Positions 18,030 to 27,292 of a DNA stretch of 64,000 bases are shown here, piece after piece. Made by a program: the position numbers and the translations under genes. How positions within the stretch are numbered: the first letter of the stretch is position 1; each line of letters starts with the position of its first letter. Under the pieces are notes generated by a model that saw nothing but the letters and a program-made list of their open reading frames with translations, made no database searches and was not told the origin of the DNA. This DNA is from Roseomonas sp. KE2513 (GTDB lineage: Bacteria; Pseudomonadota; Alphaproteobacteria; Acetobacterales; Acetobacteraceae), in the NCBI RefSeq assembly GCF_016107305.1, contig NZ_RCVR01000011.1, positions 111,803 through 175,802 on the forward strand, written 5' to 3'.

Positions 18030-20387
18030 ATGAGCGATCAGGACGAGACGGTTCACTACGACAGCCCCTCGGGTGGCTGGGGCTCGCTCCGGGGCATCGC
18101 CCGCATCTTCGGCGAGGAGTGGAACACCCCCGCCGTGATGGAGACGCTCGCGCGGCAGAACAAGCCGAAGGGCTTCATGTGCGTCTCCTGCTCCTGGGCG
18201 AAGCCCGCCGACTATCACGCCTTCGAATTCTGTGAGAATGGCGCGAAGGCGACCCTCTGGGACCTGACGACGCGCCGCTGCACGCCGGATTTCTTCGCGG
18301 AGCACACCGTCACCGAGCTGCGCGGCTGGTCGGACTATGACCTTGAGCAGACCGGCCGCCTGACCCACCCGATGCGCTACGACCGCGCGACAGACCGCTA
18401 CGTTCCCTGCGCCTGGGGGGAAGCGTTCGAGGCGATCGGGCGCGAGCTGCGGGGCATCGACCCGAAGTCGGCCGTCTTCTACTCCTCCGGCCGCGCGAGC
18501 CTTGAGACCTCCTATATCTACGCCCTCTTCGCCCGGCTCTACGGCCACAACAACCTGCCCGACAGCTCGAACATGTGCCACGAGACGACCTCGGTGGCGC
18601 TGAAGAAGGTGATCGGCGCGAGCGTCGGCACGGTGGTGTTCCAAGACCTAGCCAACTGCGACGCGATGTTCTTCTTCGGCCAGAACACCGGCTCGAACAG
18701 CCCGCGCTTCCTCCATCCGCTGCAGGATGCCGCCAAGCGTGGCGTGCCGATCGTCACCTTCAACCCCGTGCGGGAGAAGGGGCTTGAATCCTTCACCAAC
18801 CCGCAGAGCCCGGTGGAGATGCTCACCGGCAAGGAGACGAAGATCAGCAGCCAGTACCACCAGGTACGGCCGGGTGGCGACATCGCGGTGCTGATGGGCA
18901 TGTGCAAGCACGTCTTCGCCGCGGACGACGAGGCGAAGAAGACCGGCCGCCGCGTGCTGGACGCGGACTTCATCAAGCAGCACACCAAGGGGCTGGAGGA
19001 GTTCGAGGCCCAGGTCCGCGCGACGCCCTGGGAGAGGATCGAGGCGGAATCCGGCCTCACCCGCGAGGCGATCGAGGGCGCGGCCCAGGTCTATGTCGAG
19101 GCGGACCGGGTGATCGGCATCTACGGCATGGGCCTGACCCAGCACGTGCACGGCTTCGAGAACGTGACGATGTTCGTCAACCTGCTCCTGCTAAAGGGCA
19201 ATATCGGACGGGACGGCACCGGCATCTCGCCCGTGCGCGGCCACTCGAACGTTCAGGGCCAGCGCACCGTCGGCATCTCCGAGAAGCCGGAGCTGGTACC
19301 GCTCGACCGGTTGGCGAAGCAGTTCGGCTTCGAACCACCGCGGGACGAGGGGATGAACACCGTCGCCGCCTGCAAGGGCATTCTGTCCGGCAAGGTGCAT
19401 GCCTTCATCGGCCTGGGCGGCAACTTCGTGCGGGCCATCCCCGAGCGCGACCGGATGGAGGAGGCCTGGACGCGGATGCGGCTGACCGTGCAGGTCGCCA
19501 CCAAGCTCAACCGCAGCCATCTCGTGAACGGCGAGGTCGCCTATCTTCTGCCCTGCCTCAGCCGCACGGAGAGGGATGAGCAGGCGAGCGGGCCGCAGAC
19601 GGTGACGATGGAGGACACCTTCAGTTGCATCCACGGCTCCATCGCCCGGCGCGTGCCCGCCAGCGAGCATCTGCTCTCCGAAGTGGCCATCGTCGCCGGC
19701 ATGGCGAAGGCGACCCTCGCACCAAATCCGCGTGTGAAGTGGGACGAGTGGGTGGCTGACTACGCCCGCATCCGCGAGCAGATCGCCGAAACCTACCCGG
19801 ACGAGTTCCACGACTTCGAAGAGCGCAAGTTCACGCCCGGCGGCTTCTACCGCGGCAATTCCGCGCGCGAGCGGATCTGGAAGACTGAAGCCGGCAAGGC
19901 GATGTTCACGCCGCCGAAGGTGATGTCCTCCACCGGCTTCGAGGACGCGCCCGGCCGTTACCGCCTCATCACCATGCGTAGCAACGACCAGTTCAACACG
20001 ACCATCTACGGCTACAGTGACCGGCTGCGCGGCATCGAGGGCACGCGTAACGTAATGCTGATCAACCCCGAGGAGATGCGCCGCGCCGGGCTGCACGAGG
20101 GGCAGGTCGTCTCGCTTGTCAGCGATGCAGGCGACGGGATCGAGCGCGAGGTGCACGGCCTCGTCGTCATGCCCTTCTCGCTGCCCGATGGTTGCCTCGG
20201 CGCCTACTACCCCGAGATGAACCCGCTGATGCCGGTCACGCACCACGACGAGCATTCCAAGACGCCCGCCGCCAAGTCGGTGCCGGTGCGGATCCGTCCG
20301 ACGGACGAGACCCGCAAGCCGGGGCTGGAGCCGGTGGGCCACACCACGCGCGTTGAGGGCCGCCCCGTCGGGATAGACGCCACCTGA
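18030..20387 (+). CDS. FdhF/YdeP family molybdopterin oxidoreductase
   Basis: A 785-residue bis-pterin molybdenum oxidoreductase of the YdeP branch of the formate dehydrogenase alpha family. An N-terminal MCVSC (Cys51, Cys54) plus Cys68 could hold part of an iron-sulfur cluster. The active-site region reads SSNMCHETTSVALKKVIG, so Cys183 is the likely molybdenum ligand in place of selenocysteine. Cofactor-binding segments such as FFGQNTGSNSPR and GKETKISSQYHQ, and a C-terminal molydop-binding barrel (RSNDQFNTTIYGYSDRLRG), complete the fold. It has no partner subunits, no FdhD-type sulfurase and no Tat signal nearby. In E. coli YdeP has been linked to acid resistance; the function here is unknown. 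Confidence 0.88.
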   Translation: MSDQDETVHYDSPSGGWGSLRGIARIFGEEWNTPAVMETLARQNKPKGFMCVSCSWAKPADYHAFEFCENGAKATLWDLTTRRCTPDFFAEHTVTELRGWSDYDLEQTGRLTHPMRYDRATDRYVPCAWGEAFEAIGRELRGIDPKSAVFYSSGRASLETSYIYALFARLYGHNNLPDSSNMCHETTSVALKKVIGASVGTVVFQDLANCDAMFFFGQNTGSNSPRFLHPLQDAAKRGVPIVTFNPVREKGLESFTNPQSPVEMLTGKETKISSQYHQVRPGGDIAVLMGMCKHVFAADDEAKKTGRRVLDADFIKQHTKGLEEFEAQVRATPWERIEAESGLTREAIEGAAQVYVEADRVIGIYGMGLTQHVHGFENVTMFVNLLLLKGNIGRDGTGISPVRGHSNVQGQRTVGISEKPELVPLDRLAKQFGFEPPRDEGMNTVAACKGILSGKVHAFIGLGGNFVRAIPERDRMEEAWTRMRLTVQVATKLNRSHLVNGEVAYLLPCLSRTERDEQASGPQTVTMEDTFSCIHGSIARRVPASEHLLSEVAIVAGMAKATLAPNPRVKWDEWVADYARIREQIAETYPDEFHDFEERKFTPGGFYRGNSARERIWKTEAGKAMFTPPKVMSSTGFEDAPGRYRLITMRSNDQFNTTIYGYSDRLRGIEGTRNVMLINPEEMRRAGLHEGQVVSLVSDAGDGIEREVHGLVVMPFSLPDGCLGAYYPEMNPLMPVTHHDEHSKTPAAKSVPVRIRPTDETRKPGLEPVGHTTRVEGRPVGIDAT

Positions 20388-20397
20388 GCGGGGCGCG

Positions 20398-20883
20398 CTA
20401 GCCCCGGTCGCGCATCACCCGGGCCTTGTCGCGCTTCCACTCGCGGTCAGCGATGGCGGCGCGCTTGTCCGCCTTATTCTTGCCCTCGGCCAGACCAAGC
20501 GTGAGCTTGGCGAGCCCGCGGTCGTTGAAGTGGATATCAAGCGGAACCAGCGTCGCGCCCTCGCGCGAGATGGCACCGGCCAGCGTCTCGGCCTGCTTCC
20601 TGTGCAGCAGCAGCTTGCGCGGACGCCGCGGCTCGAACTTGGCCACCACGCTGCCGGCCTGCCATTCGGGGATGTAGAGGTTGAAGATCCACATCTCCCC
20701 GTCGCGTTCGCCGGCCCAGGCCTCGGTCAACGTCGCGCGACCGGCGCGCAGGCTCTTCACCTCCGGCCCGACGAGCGCGATGCCGGCCTCGTAGGTGTCG
20801 AGGATCTTGTAGTCGAAGCGTGCCTTGCGGTTCTGCGCCGCGACGCCGTGGCTGATCAGGCCCTTCTTGCGGGGTTCTGCCAT
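20398..20883 (-). CDS. smpB: SsrA-binding protein SmpB
   Basis: SmpB escorts tmRNA to stalled ribosomes in trans-translation. The 161-residue product has NRKARFDYKILDTYEAGI and GPEVKSLRAGRATLTEAW (the tmRNA-binding barrel). It ends with the basic tail KADKRAAIADREWKRDKAR that enters the mRNA channel. It begins 4 bp after the dapA stop, in the same minus-strand transcript. Length is typical. Confidence 0.95.
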   Translation of the reverse strand: MAEPRKKGLISHGVAAQNRKARFDYKILDTYEAGIALVGPEVKSLRAGRATLTEAWAGERDGEMWIFNLYIPEWQAGSVVAKFEPRRPRKLLLHRKQAETLAGAISREGATLVPLDIHFNDRGLAKLTLGLAEGKNKADKRAAIADREWKRDKARVMRDRG

Positions 20884-20887
20884 GGGC

Positions 20888-21766
20888 TCAGTTCAGCAGC
20901 CCGGCACCGCTGAGGGCGGTGCGGACGCGCGTGCGGGAGGCCTCGGCGATGGGCGCCAAAGGTGGGCGGCAGTAATCCGTCCCCTTGCCGAGAAGGCTGG
21001 CGGCGAACTTCACCGGGCCGGGCGAGCTCTCGCAGAACATGGCGTCGTGCACCGGCACCAGCCGGTCCTGGATCGCCATGGCATCGGCCACCCTTCCTTC
21101 CGCCCAGGCATCGTGCATCTCCCGGCACAGGCGCGGCGCGATGTTGGCGGTCACGCTGATGCAGCCGACGCCGCCGGCGGCGAGGAACGACAGCACCGTG
21201 TGGTCCTCCCCCGACAGCTGGCAGAACTCGGGGCCGCAGGCAGCGCGGGTGTGCAGCGGGCGCGTCAGGTTCGCCGTCGCGTCCTTCACGCCGATGATGT
21301 TCGGGTGCCTCGCCAGCCGCGCCATCGTCTCCACGCTCATGTCCACCACGCTGCGGGGCGGGATGTTGTAGATGATGATGGGCAGGTCCACCGTGTCCGC
21401 GATCGTCTTGAAGTGGAGGTAAAGCCCCTCCTGCGTCGGCTTGTTGTAGTAGGGCGTGACCACCAGCACGGCATCAGCCCCCGCCCGCTTCGCGTGCTGC
21501 GCCAGCGCCACCGCCTCGGCCGTGCTGTTCGAGCCGGCGCCGGCGATCACCGGAACCTTCCCGCCCGCCGCCTCGATGCACATCTCCACCACGCGCTGAT
21601 GCTCCTCGTGGGAGAGGGTCGGGCTCTCGCCCGTGGTGCCCACTGGGATCAGCCCCTGGGTGCCCTCCGCCACCTGCCAGGCGACGAAGTCCTGGAAGGC
21701 GCGCTCGTCCAGTTTGCCGTCCTGCGTCATGGTCGTGATGAGGGCGACGAGCGAACCCTTGAACAT
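20888..21766 (-). CDS. dapA: 4-hydroxy-tetrahydrodipicolinate synthase
   Basis: DapA condenses pyruvate with aspartate semialdehyde, the first committed step to diaminopimelate and lysine. The 292-residue TIM barrel shows PVGTTGESPTL (Thr44-Thr45), VTPYYNKPTQEG, IIYNIPPRSVVD with Tyr133 and Arg138, and IIGVKDAT with the Schiff-base Lys161, all at the positions familiar from E. coli DapA. The frame stays open far upstream, but MFKGSLVALITTM is the family start. It is divergent from the lytic transglycosylase gene, and smpB follows it by 4 bp. Confidence 0.96.
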   Translation of the reverse strand: MFKGSLVALITTMTQDGKLDERAFQDFVAWQVAEGTQGLIPVGTTGESPTLSHEEHQRVVEMCIEAAGGKVPVIAGAGSNSTAEAVALAQHAKRAGADAVLVVTPYYNKPTQEGLYLHFKTIADTVDLPIIIYNIPPRSVVDMSVETMARLARHPNIIGVKDATANLTRPLHTRAACGPEFCQLSGEDHTVLSFLAAGGVGCISVTANIAPRLCREMHDAWAEGRVADAMAIQDRLVPVHDAMFCESSPGPVKFAASLLGKGTDYCRPPLAPIAEASRTRVRTALSGAGLLN

Positions 21767-21929
21767 CTGGCGTTTCCTGGCGGCGGGGAGTGGAGTGATG
21801 TGGGGTGCCGGCGCCCCCCGCGCCAGCCTTCCCCGGCTTACGCGGTGCCCCATTCCAGAACAAGAGGGACGGGACAAAGGCAATGCGGCGCGGGACAGCG
21901 CGCTTCGGGACGCGCTAGAAACGGTGGTC

Positions 21930-23888
21930 ATGCCTCTCCGCCCCAGGCCGCTCGCGGCCCTGCTCCTCCTCTCGCTCGCCATGCCGGTCTCGGCCCAGCC
22001 CTGGGCGGGGGAGGTGCAGCGCAATGCCGGGCGGACGGCGCTCGCGCTCGCCAATTCGGGGCGCTACGCCGCCGCCGAGGCCGCGGCAGCGCAGGCTGAC
22101 CCGCTGGTGGCGAAGATCGCCCTCTGGCTCCGTCTCCAGCAGCGCGGACAGGGGACAGGGGCGGAACTCGCCGCCTGGGTGGCCGCCAACCCCGACTGGC
22201 CCCTGCCCCAGACGATGAACCGCCGGGCGGAGGAAGCGCTGGCCGCCGACCCCGACGATGCCCGTGCCCTCGCTCATTTCGCCCGCAATCCTGCGGTGAC
22301 GCTCGACGGCGCGCAGCGCCATGCCGATGCCCTGACGCGCTCGGGAGATGCGCTCAAGGCCGCCAACATCCTCCGCGCTGCCTGGGCCGGGGGCTTCGGC
22401 GATGCCGCGGCCGAGGCCGGCTTTGCCGAGCGCAATGCCGCCATCCTGACTGCGGAGGACCGCTGGCGCCGCTTCGACCGCCTCTTCCTCTCGCGCGACC
22501 TCTCCGATGCCGGGCGGGCGGCGGCCTGGGTCGATCCCTCGCGCCGCGGCCTGGCCGATGCGCGCCTCGCCATGGCCGGGGAGGCGGCGGTGCCGCTCAC
22601 CCAGTCCGACGACCTTGGCCTGCTCGCTGCCAGCGCCCGCATGCTCCGCCGGGCTGATCGGGATGCCGAGGCCGCCGCCGCCTGGGCCGCCGCCACGCCG
22701 CTTCAGCGTGACCTCTCGCCCGAGGGCGCGAAGGCGATCTGGGCGGAGCGGCAGATCCTCACCCGCAAGCTCCTCCGCCAGGGCGGGGACCGGCTGGCCT
22801 ATCAGGTGGTCTCCGAGCACGGGCAGGTCTCGGGCGAGCCGCGGCAGGAGGCGGAGTTCCTCGCCGGCTGGATCGCGCTGCGGCGCCTGAACAACGCCTC
22901 CGCCGCCCTCCGCCACTTCACCGCCCTGGCCGAGGGCAGCGCGAGCATCATCACCCGCGCCCGCGCCGCCTACTGGCAGGGGCGTGCGCTGGAGGCGAGC
23001 GACGCCGCCCGCGCCAGGACGCGCTACGGCGAGGCCGCGCAGCTCGGTACCGCCTTCTACGGCCAGCTCGGCGCCCTGGCGTTGGGAGAGGACGAGACCC
23101 GCCTCGCCGCGCGCATCGGGGCCACGGCGCCGCCCCAACCCACGGCCGAGGCGGCGTCGATCTTCCCCGAGCGGGAACTGGCGGCCGCCGCCGCGGCGCT
23201 GGTCGATCTCGGCGACGCCCGGCGCGCCCGCATCTTCCTCCTGCGGATGGAGGAACTCTCGCCCGACGCCGCGGACCGCCTGCTCATCGCCCGCCTCGGC
23301 GCCTCCTTCGGCCGGCCGGACTTCGCGGTCTGGATCGCCCGCCGCGCGGGCGCGGACGGGGTGATGCTCCTGCCAGACGGCTGGCCCGCCCCCTACCCCG
23401 CCCCGCCCGGCGCGCTGGAGCCCGCGATCGTCAACGCCATTGCCCGGCAGGAGAGCAACTTCGACCCGGAGGCGGTCTCCTCCGCCAATGCACGCGGCCT
23501 GATGCAGCTTCTGCCGGCCACTGCCGCCGGTGTGGCGCGCCGGCTGGGCATCCCGCACCAGCCGGGATGGCTAATCACCGACCCCGCACACAACATGCGG
23601 CTCGGCTCGCAGTACCTGGCGGACCAGATGGAGCGCTTCGGCGGCAACCTTGCCCTGGCCGCCGCCGCTTACAACGCCGGCCCCGCGCGGGTCGGGGAAT
23701 GGCTGGGCACCTATGGCACGCCGGGCGAAGGGGGGCTGGACGTGATCGACTGGATCGAGCTGATCCCCTTCTCGGAGACGCGGAACTACGTGCAGCGAGT
23801 CGTGGAGAACACGGTGGTCTACCGCGCGCGCGATCCCTCGACGGCCGCCCTGCCGCACCCGCTCCGCCGCTGGATGACCGCCCCTTGA
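21930..23888 (+). CDS. slt: Soluble lytic murein transglycosylase
   Basis: A periplasmic enzyme that cleaves peptidoglycan glycan strands to 1,6-anhydromuropeptides. A signal peptide (MPLRPRPLAALLLLSLAMPV, cleaved near VSA-QP) precedes a long alpha-helical U-domain rich in Ala/Arg. The C-terminal SLT domain has NAIARQESNFDPEAVSSANA, whose Glu is catalytic, then ARGLMQLLPATA and AAAYNAGPARVGEW. At 652 residues it matches Slt70-type enzymes. The start at 21930 is fixed by the signal peptide. Its TGA overlaps the next gene's TTG start. Confidence 0.93.
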   Translation: MPLRPRPLAALLLLSLAMPVSAQPWAGEVQRNAGRTALALANSGRYAAAEAAAAQADPLVAKIALWLRLQQRGQGTGAELAAWVAANPDWPLPQTMNRRAEEALAADPDDARALAHFARNPAVTLDGAQRHADALTRSGDALKAANILRAAWAGGFGDAAAEAGFAERNAAILTAEDRWRRFDRLFLSRDLSDAGRAAAWVDPSRRGLADARLAMAGEAAVPLTQSDDLGLLAASARMLRRADRDAEAAAAWAAATPLQRDLSPEGAKAIWAERQILTRKLLRQGGDRLAYQVVSEHGQVSGEPRQEAEFLAGWIALRRLNNASAALRHFTALAEGSASIITRARAAYWQGRALEASDAARARTRYGEAAQLGTAFYGQLGALALGEDETRLAARIGATAPPQPTAEAASIFPERELAAAAAALVDLGDARRARIFLLRMEELSPDAADRLLIARLGASFGRPDFAVWIARRAGADGVMLLPDGWPAPYPAPPGALEPAIVNAIARQESNFDPEAVSSANARGLMQLLPATAAGVARRLGIPHQPGWLITDPAHNMRLGSQYLADQMERFGGNLALAAAAYNAGPARVGEWLGTYGTPGEGGLDVIDWIELIPFSETRNYVQRVVENTVVYRARDPSTAALPHPLRRWMTAP

Positions 23889-24730
23889 CGCCGGTCCAGC
23901 ACCGCGTCCGCGCGAGGGATGGGCTGAAGCTCAGCGCGCTGGAATGGCGAGGCGACCCGACGCGCACGCCGCTCCTCCTTCTTACCGGCATCTGCCGCAC
24001 GGCATGGGACTACGAGGGCCTGGCCGCGCGCCATGCAGGGAAACGGCGAATCGTCGCCCTTGAGTACATGGGCCACGGCGACAGCGACCGCGCGCCAGAA
24101 CTCTCCCGCTACCGGCCCGAGAAGGCCGTGGGCGACGTGCTGGACGCCTGCGCCGCCCTGGGCGTCTCGCGCGCGGCGGTGGTCGGCACCTCCTTCGGCG
24201 GCATCATGGCCATGGCACTCTCGGTGCTCCGCCCGACGCTGCTGCGTGCGGTCGTGCTGAACGATATCGGCCCGAAGATCGACCCGCGCGGCCTCGGCCT
24301 CGTCGGCGGCTTCGCCGGCTACGACCCGGGCTTCGAGCGGATCGAGGAGGCCATCGGGTATTTGCGGAGCGTCATGCCGCTGATCCCCCTGCCCGACGAG
24401 GAGGCCTGGCGGCAATTCGCGGCGCTCACCTACAAGCCCGGCCCGGACGGGCGGCTGCACCCGCGCTGGGACACGCGCATCCAGCAGGCGATGGAGGCGG
24501 GCGGCGGCGGGCTGAACCTCGGCCCTGTCTTCCGCGGCCTGCGCCCCATTCCCGGCATGCTCGTCTGGGGCGAGAGCAGCGAGTTCCTGGCCGCCGACAC
24601 GGTGCGCGCCATGGTGCGGGACAAGCCGGACCTTGAGCTGGTGAGCCTGCCCGGCGCAGGCCACGCCCCCACGCTGAACGAGCCCGAGGTGGCGGAACCG
24701 CTGGACCGCTTCCTGGAAGCCATCCGCTGA
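23885..24730 (+). CDS. Alpha/beta hydrolase
   Basis: A 281-residue cytosolic alpha/beta hydrolase. The nucleophile elbow is GTSFGG (Ser103), the oxyanion region LLLTGICRTAWDYEG, the cap-acid region GMLVWGESSEFL and the histidine AGHAPTL. It begins with TTG, overlapping the slt stop as TTGA; a later start would delete the first strand. It is most like general hydrolases annotated as esterases or peroxidases. Its substrate is unknown. It is translationally linked on both sides (slt, pgpA), suggesting a role in envelope or lipid turnover, which is an inference from position only. Confidence 0.82.
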   Translation: MTPVQHRVRARDGLKLSALEWRGDPTRTPLLLLTGICRTAWDYEGLAARHAGKRRIVALEYMGHGDSDRAPELSRYRPEKAVGDVLDACAALGVSRAAVVGTSFGGIMAMALSVLRPTLLRAVVLNDIGPKIDPRGLGLVGGFAGYDPGFERIEEAIGYLRSVMPLIPLPDEEAWRQFAALTYKPGPDGRLHPRWDTRIQQAMEAGGGGLNLGPVFRGLRPIPGMLVWGESSEFLAADTVRAMVRDKPDLELVSLPGAGHAPTLNEPEVAEPLDRFLEAIR

Positions 24731-25170
24731 TGTTCCCCGCCACGGCCGTGGCGAGCCTGCTCGGCATCGGGCGGCTTCGCCCGGCGCCGGGCACCTGGGG
24801 CTCGCTCGTCGTGTTGCCGGCGGCGCTGCTCGGGCCCTGGTGGTGCCTGGCCCTGGGTATCGGCTTTGCCGTCGCCGGTTACTGGGCCATCTCCATCCTG
24901 CCCGAGGCGCGAGCCGACCCGGGCTGGGTGGTGGCGGACGAAGCGGCCGGGCAGTGCCTCGCGCTCGCCGCCCTCGCACATAGCGCCTCCTTCTGGTGGG
25001 TGCTTGCCGCCTTCGCGCTTTTCCGCGCCCTCGATATCGTCAAGCCCGGCCCCATCGGCTGGGCCGACCGGATGGAGGGGAGCCTGGGCGTGATGCTCGA
25101 CGACGTGCTGGCAGGGCTGATGGCAGCGGCCGTGCTGCTGGCTGCGCGTTTTCTGCTGGGAGAGGTCTGA
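24730..25170 (+). CDS. pgpA: Phosphatidylglycerophosphatase A
   Basis: PgpA dephosphorylates phosphatidylglycerophosphate to phosphatidylglycerol in the inner membrane. The 146-residue protein has four hydrophobic segments and the family signatures GTWGSL near the start, VVADEAAGQ, FRALDIVKPGPIGWADR and VMLDDVLAG. It starts at the ATG in TGATG, overlapping the hydrolase stop by one base, and ends the same way on the next gene. Confidence 0.92.
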   Translation: MFPATAVASLLGIGRLRPAPGTWGSLVVLPAALLGPWWCLALGIGFAVAGYWAISILPEARADPGWVVADEAAGQCLALAALAHSASFWWVLAAFALFRALDIVKPGPIGWADRMEGSLGVMLDDVLAGLMAAAVLLAARFLLGEV

Positions 25171-25658
25171 TGCCAGAAGCAGGCTACGAGGCAGCGGCCA
25201 GACTGCTGGAACTCCTCCGCGCGCACGGCCTGACCATCGCCACGGCCGAGTCCTGCACGGGCGGCCTCGTCGCCGGCGCGCTCACGGCCGTGCCAGGGTC
25301 GTCGGATGCCGTGGTCGGCGGCTTCGTTACCTATTCCAACGGCATGAAGACACGGATGCTCGGCGTGCCGGAGGAAGTCCTCGCCAGCGTCGGCGCCGTC
25401 TCCGAAGCCTGCGCCCGCCGGATGGCCGAGGGCACGGCGCGGGAGAGCGGGGCGGATATCGGCGTCTCCACCACCGGCATCGCAGGGCCCGGCGGCGGCA
25501 GCGCGGAGAAGCCGGTAGGTCTCGTCTATATTGGGGCCGCCCGCCGCGACGGCCGCTCCGAGGTTGAGCGCCACGTCTTTCCGGGTGACCGCGCCGCGGT
25601 TCGCGCAGCGACCGTGGAGGCCGCGCTGCGCCTGGCCGCGGAGATGGCGCGCGCCTAG
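25170..25658 (+). CDS. pncC: Nicotinamide-nucleotide amidase (CinA C-terminal family)
   Basis: PncC deamidates nicotinamide mononucleotide to nicotinate mononucleotide for NAD recycling. The product (162 residues) is the stand-alone CinA C-terminal domain: TIATAESCTGGLVAGALTAV carries the nucleophile Ser, followed by FVTYSNGMKTRMLGV and STTGIAGPGGGSAEKPVG. The ATG overlaps the pgpA stop by one base. The gene ends CTAG, sharing its stop bases with the convergent threonine aldolase gene. The cinA N-terminal domain is absent. Confidence 0.92.
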   Translation: MPEAGYEAAARLLELLRAHGLTIATAESCTGGLVAGALTAVPGSSDAVVGGFVTYSNGMKTRMLGVPEEVLASVGAVSEACARRMAEGTARESGADIGVSTTGIAGPGGGSAEKPVGLVYIGAARRDGRSEVERHVFPGDRAAVRAATVEAALRLAAEMARA

Positions 25659-26719
25659 TGCCGCAGGATGCGGCGCACAGCCCCGAGCGCCTCGTCAATC
25701 ATCGGCGCCTGAACATCGAGATGCGTGCAGGCCCGCAGCCGCCCGCCAAGGGCGCTGACCGAGATGCCCTCCGCCAACAGCGCCGACTGTAGCGCCGCCG
25801 GCGCCATTCCCGCCGCCGTCGGATCGAAATAGACGAGGTTTGTGTCGGGCTCCTCGACCGACATGCCCTCGATCTGACGCAGCCCGGCGGCGAAAGTCCG
25901 CGCATTCGCGTGGTCGTCCGCCAGCCGGCCCACATTGTGGTCCAGCGCGTAGAGGCAGGCGGCGGCGCAGATGCCGGCCTGCCGCATGGAGCCGCCTAGC
26001 CGCTGCTTCCACCGCCAAGCGCGGCCGATGAACTCTTCCGAGCCCACCAGCACGGCGCCGAGCGGCGCGCCGAGGCCCTTGGTGAAATCCAGCCAGGCCG
26101 TGTCGAAGCCCGCGCACATCTCGTCGGCCGGCACGCCGCTGGCCACGCAGGCGTTCATCAGCCGGGCGCCGTCCATATGGGTGGACCAGCCCTGGCCATG
26201 GGCGATCTCCGTCAGCTCGTTCAGCACCGCCACCGGCCAGACCGCGCCGCCCCCGGTATTCGCAGTCTGCTCGATCTCGAGCAGCGTCTGCGGCGGGGCG
26301 TAGCGGCTGCGGGAGCGGATGGCGCCGCGCAGCGTCTCGGCGTCGAACATCCCGCGCGGCCCGCGCAGCGGGTTGATCTGCACGCCCGCGATAGCCGCGT
26401 GGCTGCCGCCCTCGCTCGTCAGGATATGCGCAGTCTCGTGCGCCACCACCTCGTCGCCGTTGCGGCAATGGGTGTTGAGGGCGACGACGTTGCACATGGT
26501 GCCGGAGGGCAGGAACATCGCCGCCTCCTTGCCCAGCAGCTTCGCCATGCGGTCGCAGAGGGCGTGCACCGTCGGATCGTCGCCGTGCTGCTCGTCGCCG
26601 ACCTCCGCCTCCATCATCGCGGCCTTCATCGCGGGCGTCGGGCGCGTCTGCGTGTCGGAGTAGAGGTTGATGCGAACCGGGGGCGCACCGGGAGCGGGGC
26701 GCTCTGGGGCATGGACCAT
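25655..26719 (-). CDS. ltaE: Low-specificity L-threonine aldolase
   Basis: A pyridoxal-phosphate enzyme splitting threonine (and allo-threonine) to glycine and acetaldehyde. SDTQTRPTPAMKAAMMEAEV begins the fold, FLPSGTMCN is the cofactor loop, THMDGARLMNA carries the pyridine-nitrogen Asp, and LDFTKGLGAPLG contains Schiff-base Lys214. I chose MVHAPERPAP (ATG at 26719, 354 residues); a longer in-frame start would add a non-conserved leader. It is convergent with pncC with a 4-bp overlap. Confidence 0.93.
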   Translation of the reverse strand: MVHAPERPAPGAPPVRINLYSDTQTRPTPAMKAAMMEAEVGDEQHGDDPTVHALCDRMAKLLGKEAAMFLPSGTMCNVVALNTHCRNGDEVVAHETAHILTSEGGSHAAIAGVQINPLRGPRGMFDAETLRGAIRSRSRYAPPQTLLEIEQTANTGGGAVWPVAVLNELTEIAHGQGWSTHMDGARLMNACVASGVPADEMCAGFDTAWLDFTKGLGAPLGAVLVGSEEFIGRAWRWKQRLGGSMRQAGICAAACLYALDHNVGRLADDHANARTFAAGLRQIEGMSVEEPDTNLVYFDPTAAGMAPAALQSALLAEGISVSALGGRLRACTHLDVQAPMIDEALGAVRRILRH

Positions 26720-26800
26720 GGCGTAAACCTCTCGCGACGTGTCGCGGGGGTTCTGCCAGCCGCGCGGCGCCCCGGCCAGGGGGCAGAACAAGGGGGCGGT

Positions 26801-27292
26801 TCAGCCCTCGCTGGCCTTGGGGGCGGGGTTGGGGCGCGCGGTCAGCCCCGCGCTTGGCCTCTCGCGGCCGTAGAGCGCCATCGCCCGCCGCTCGAAGGCC
26901 CGGACCATCAGGCGCACGGCCTCGTTGAAGACGGTTCCGATCACCGCCTGCAGCAGACGCGACTTGAACTCAAAATCGACGAAGAACTGCACCTCGCAGC
27001 CGCCCTCCACCGGCGCAAAGCGCCAGTGGTTGTTGAGGTAGCGGAAGGGGCCGGTAAGGTATTCCACGTGCACGTGGCTCGGCCGCTCCAGCCCCACGCG
27101 GCTGCGGAACGTCTCGCGGAACATCTTGAAGCCGATGGTCAGGTCCGCGATCAGCTCCCCCTCCTCCCGCGAGATCACGCGGGCGCCGACGCACCAGGGC
27201 AGGAACTCCGGGTAGCGGCGCACATCCGCCACCAGGTCGAACATCTGCTCGGGGGTGTAGGGAAGGCGCTTGCGCTCCGCGTGGGTGGGCAT
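26801..27292 (-). CDS. RatA/Coq10-type START-domain protein
   Basis: A 163-residue polyketide-cyclase/START-fold protein of the Coq10/RatA family. HAERKRLPYTPEQMFDLVAD, RYPEFLPWCVGARV and GPFRYLNNHWRF are family landmarks. Coq10 members bind ubiquinone and aid respiratory function; RatA has been described as blocking ribosome subunit association. The name 'toxin' should not be taken literally, since no antitoxin partner (RnfH) sits next to it. It overlaps lipA by one base (TGATG) and ends the PDH-lipoate operon, which favours a respiratory role. Confidence 0.88.
   Translation of the reverse strand: MPTHAERKRLPYTPEQMFDLVADVRRYPEFLPWCVGARVISREEGELIADLTIGFKMFRETFRSRVGLERPSHVHVEYLTGPFRYLNNHWRFAPVEGGCEVQFFVDFEFKSRLLQAVIGTVFNEAVRLMVRAFERRAMALYGRERPSAGLTARPNPAPKASEG

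Noticed and set aside
17867..18235. A TTG-initiated open frame in the gap before the YdeP-type gene
   Set aside because: Most of it lies out of frame inside the molybdoenzyme gene; the upstream part is Arg-rich with no motif or RBS.
26801..27292. RatA-type toxin of a toxin-antitoxin pair
   Set aside because: No antitoxin partner is adjacent, and the operon context with lipA and lpdA fits the Coq10-like START role better.
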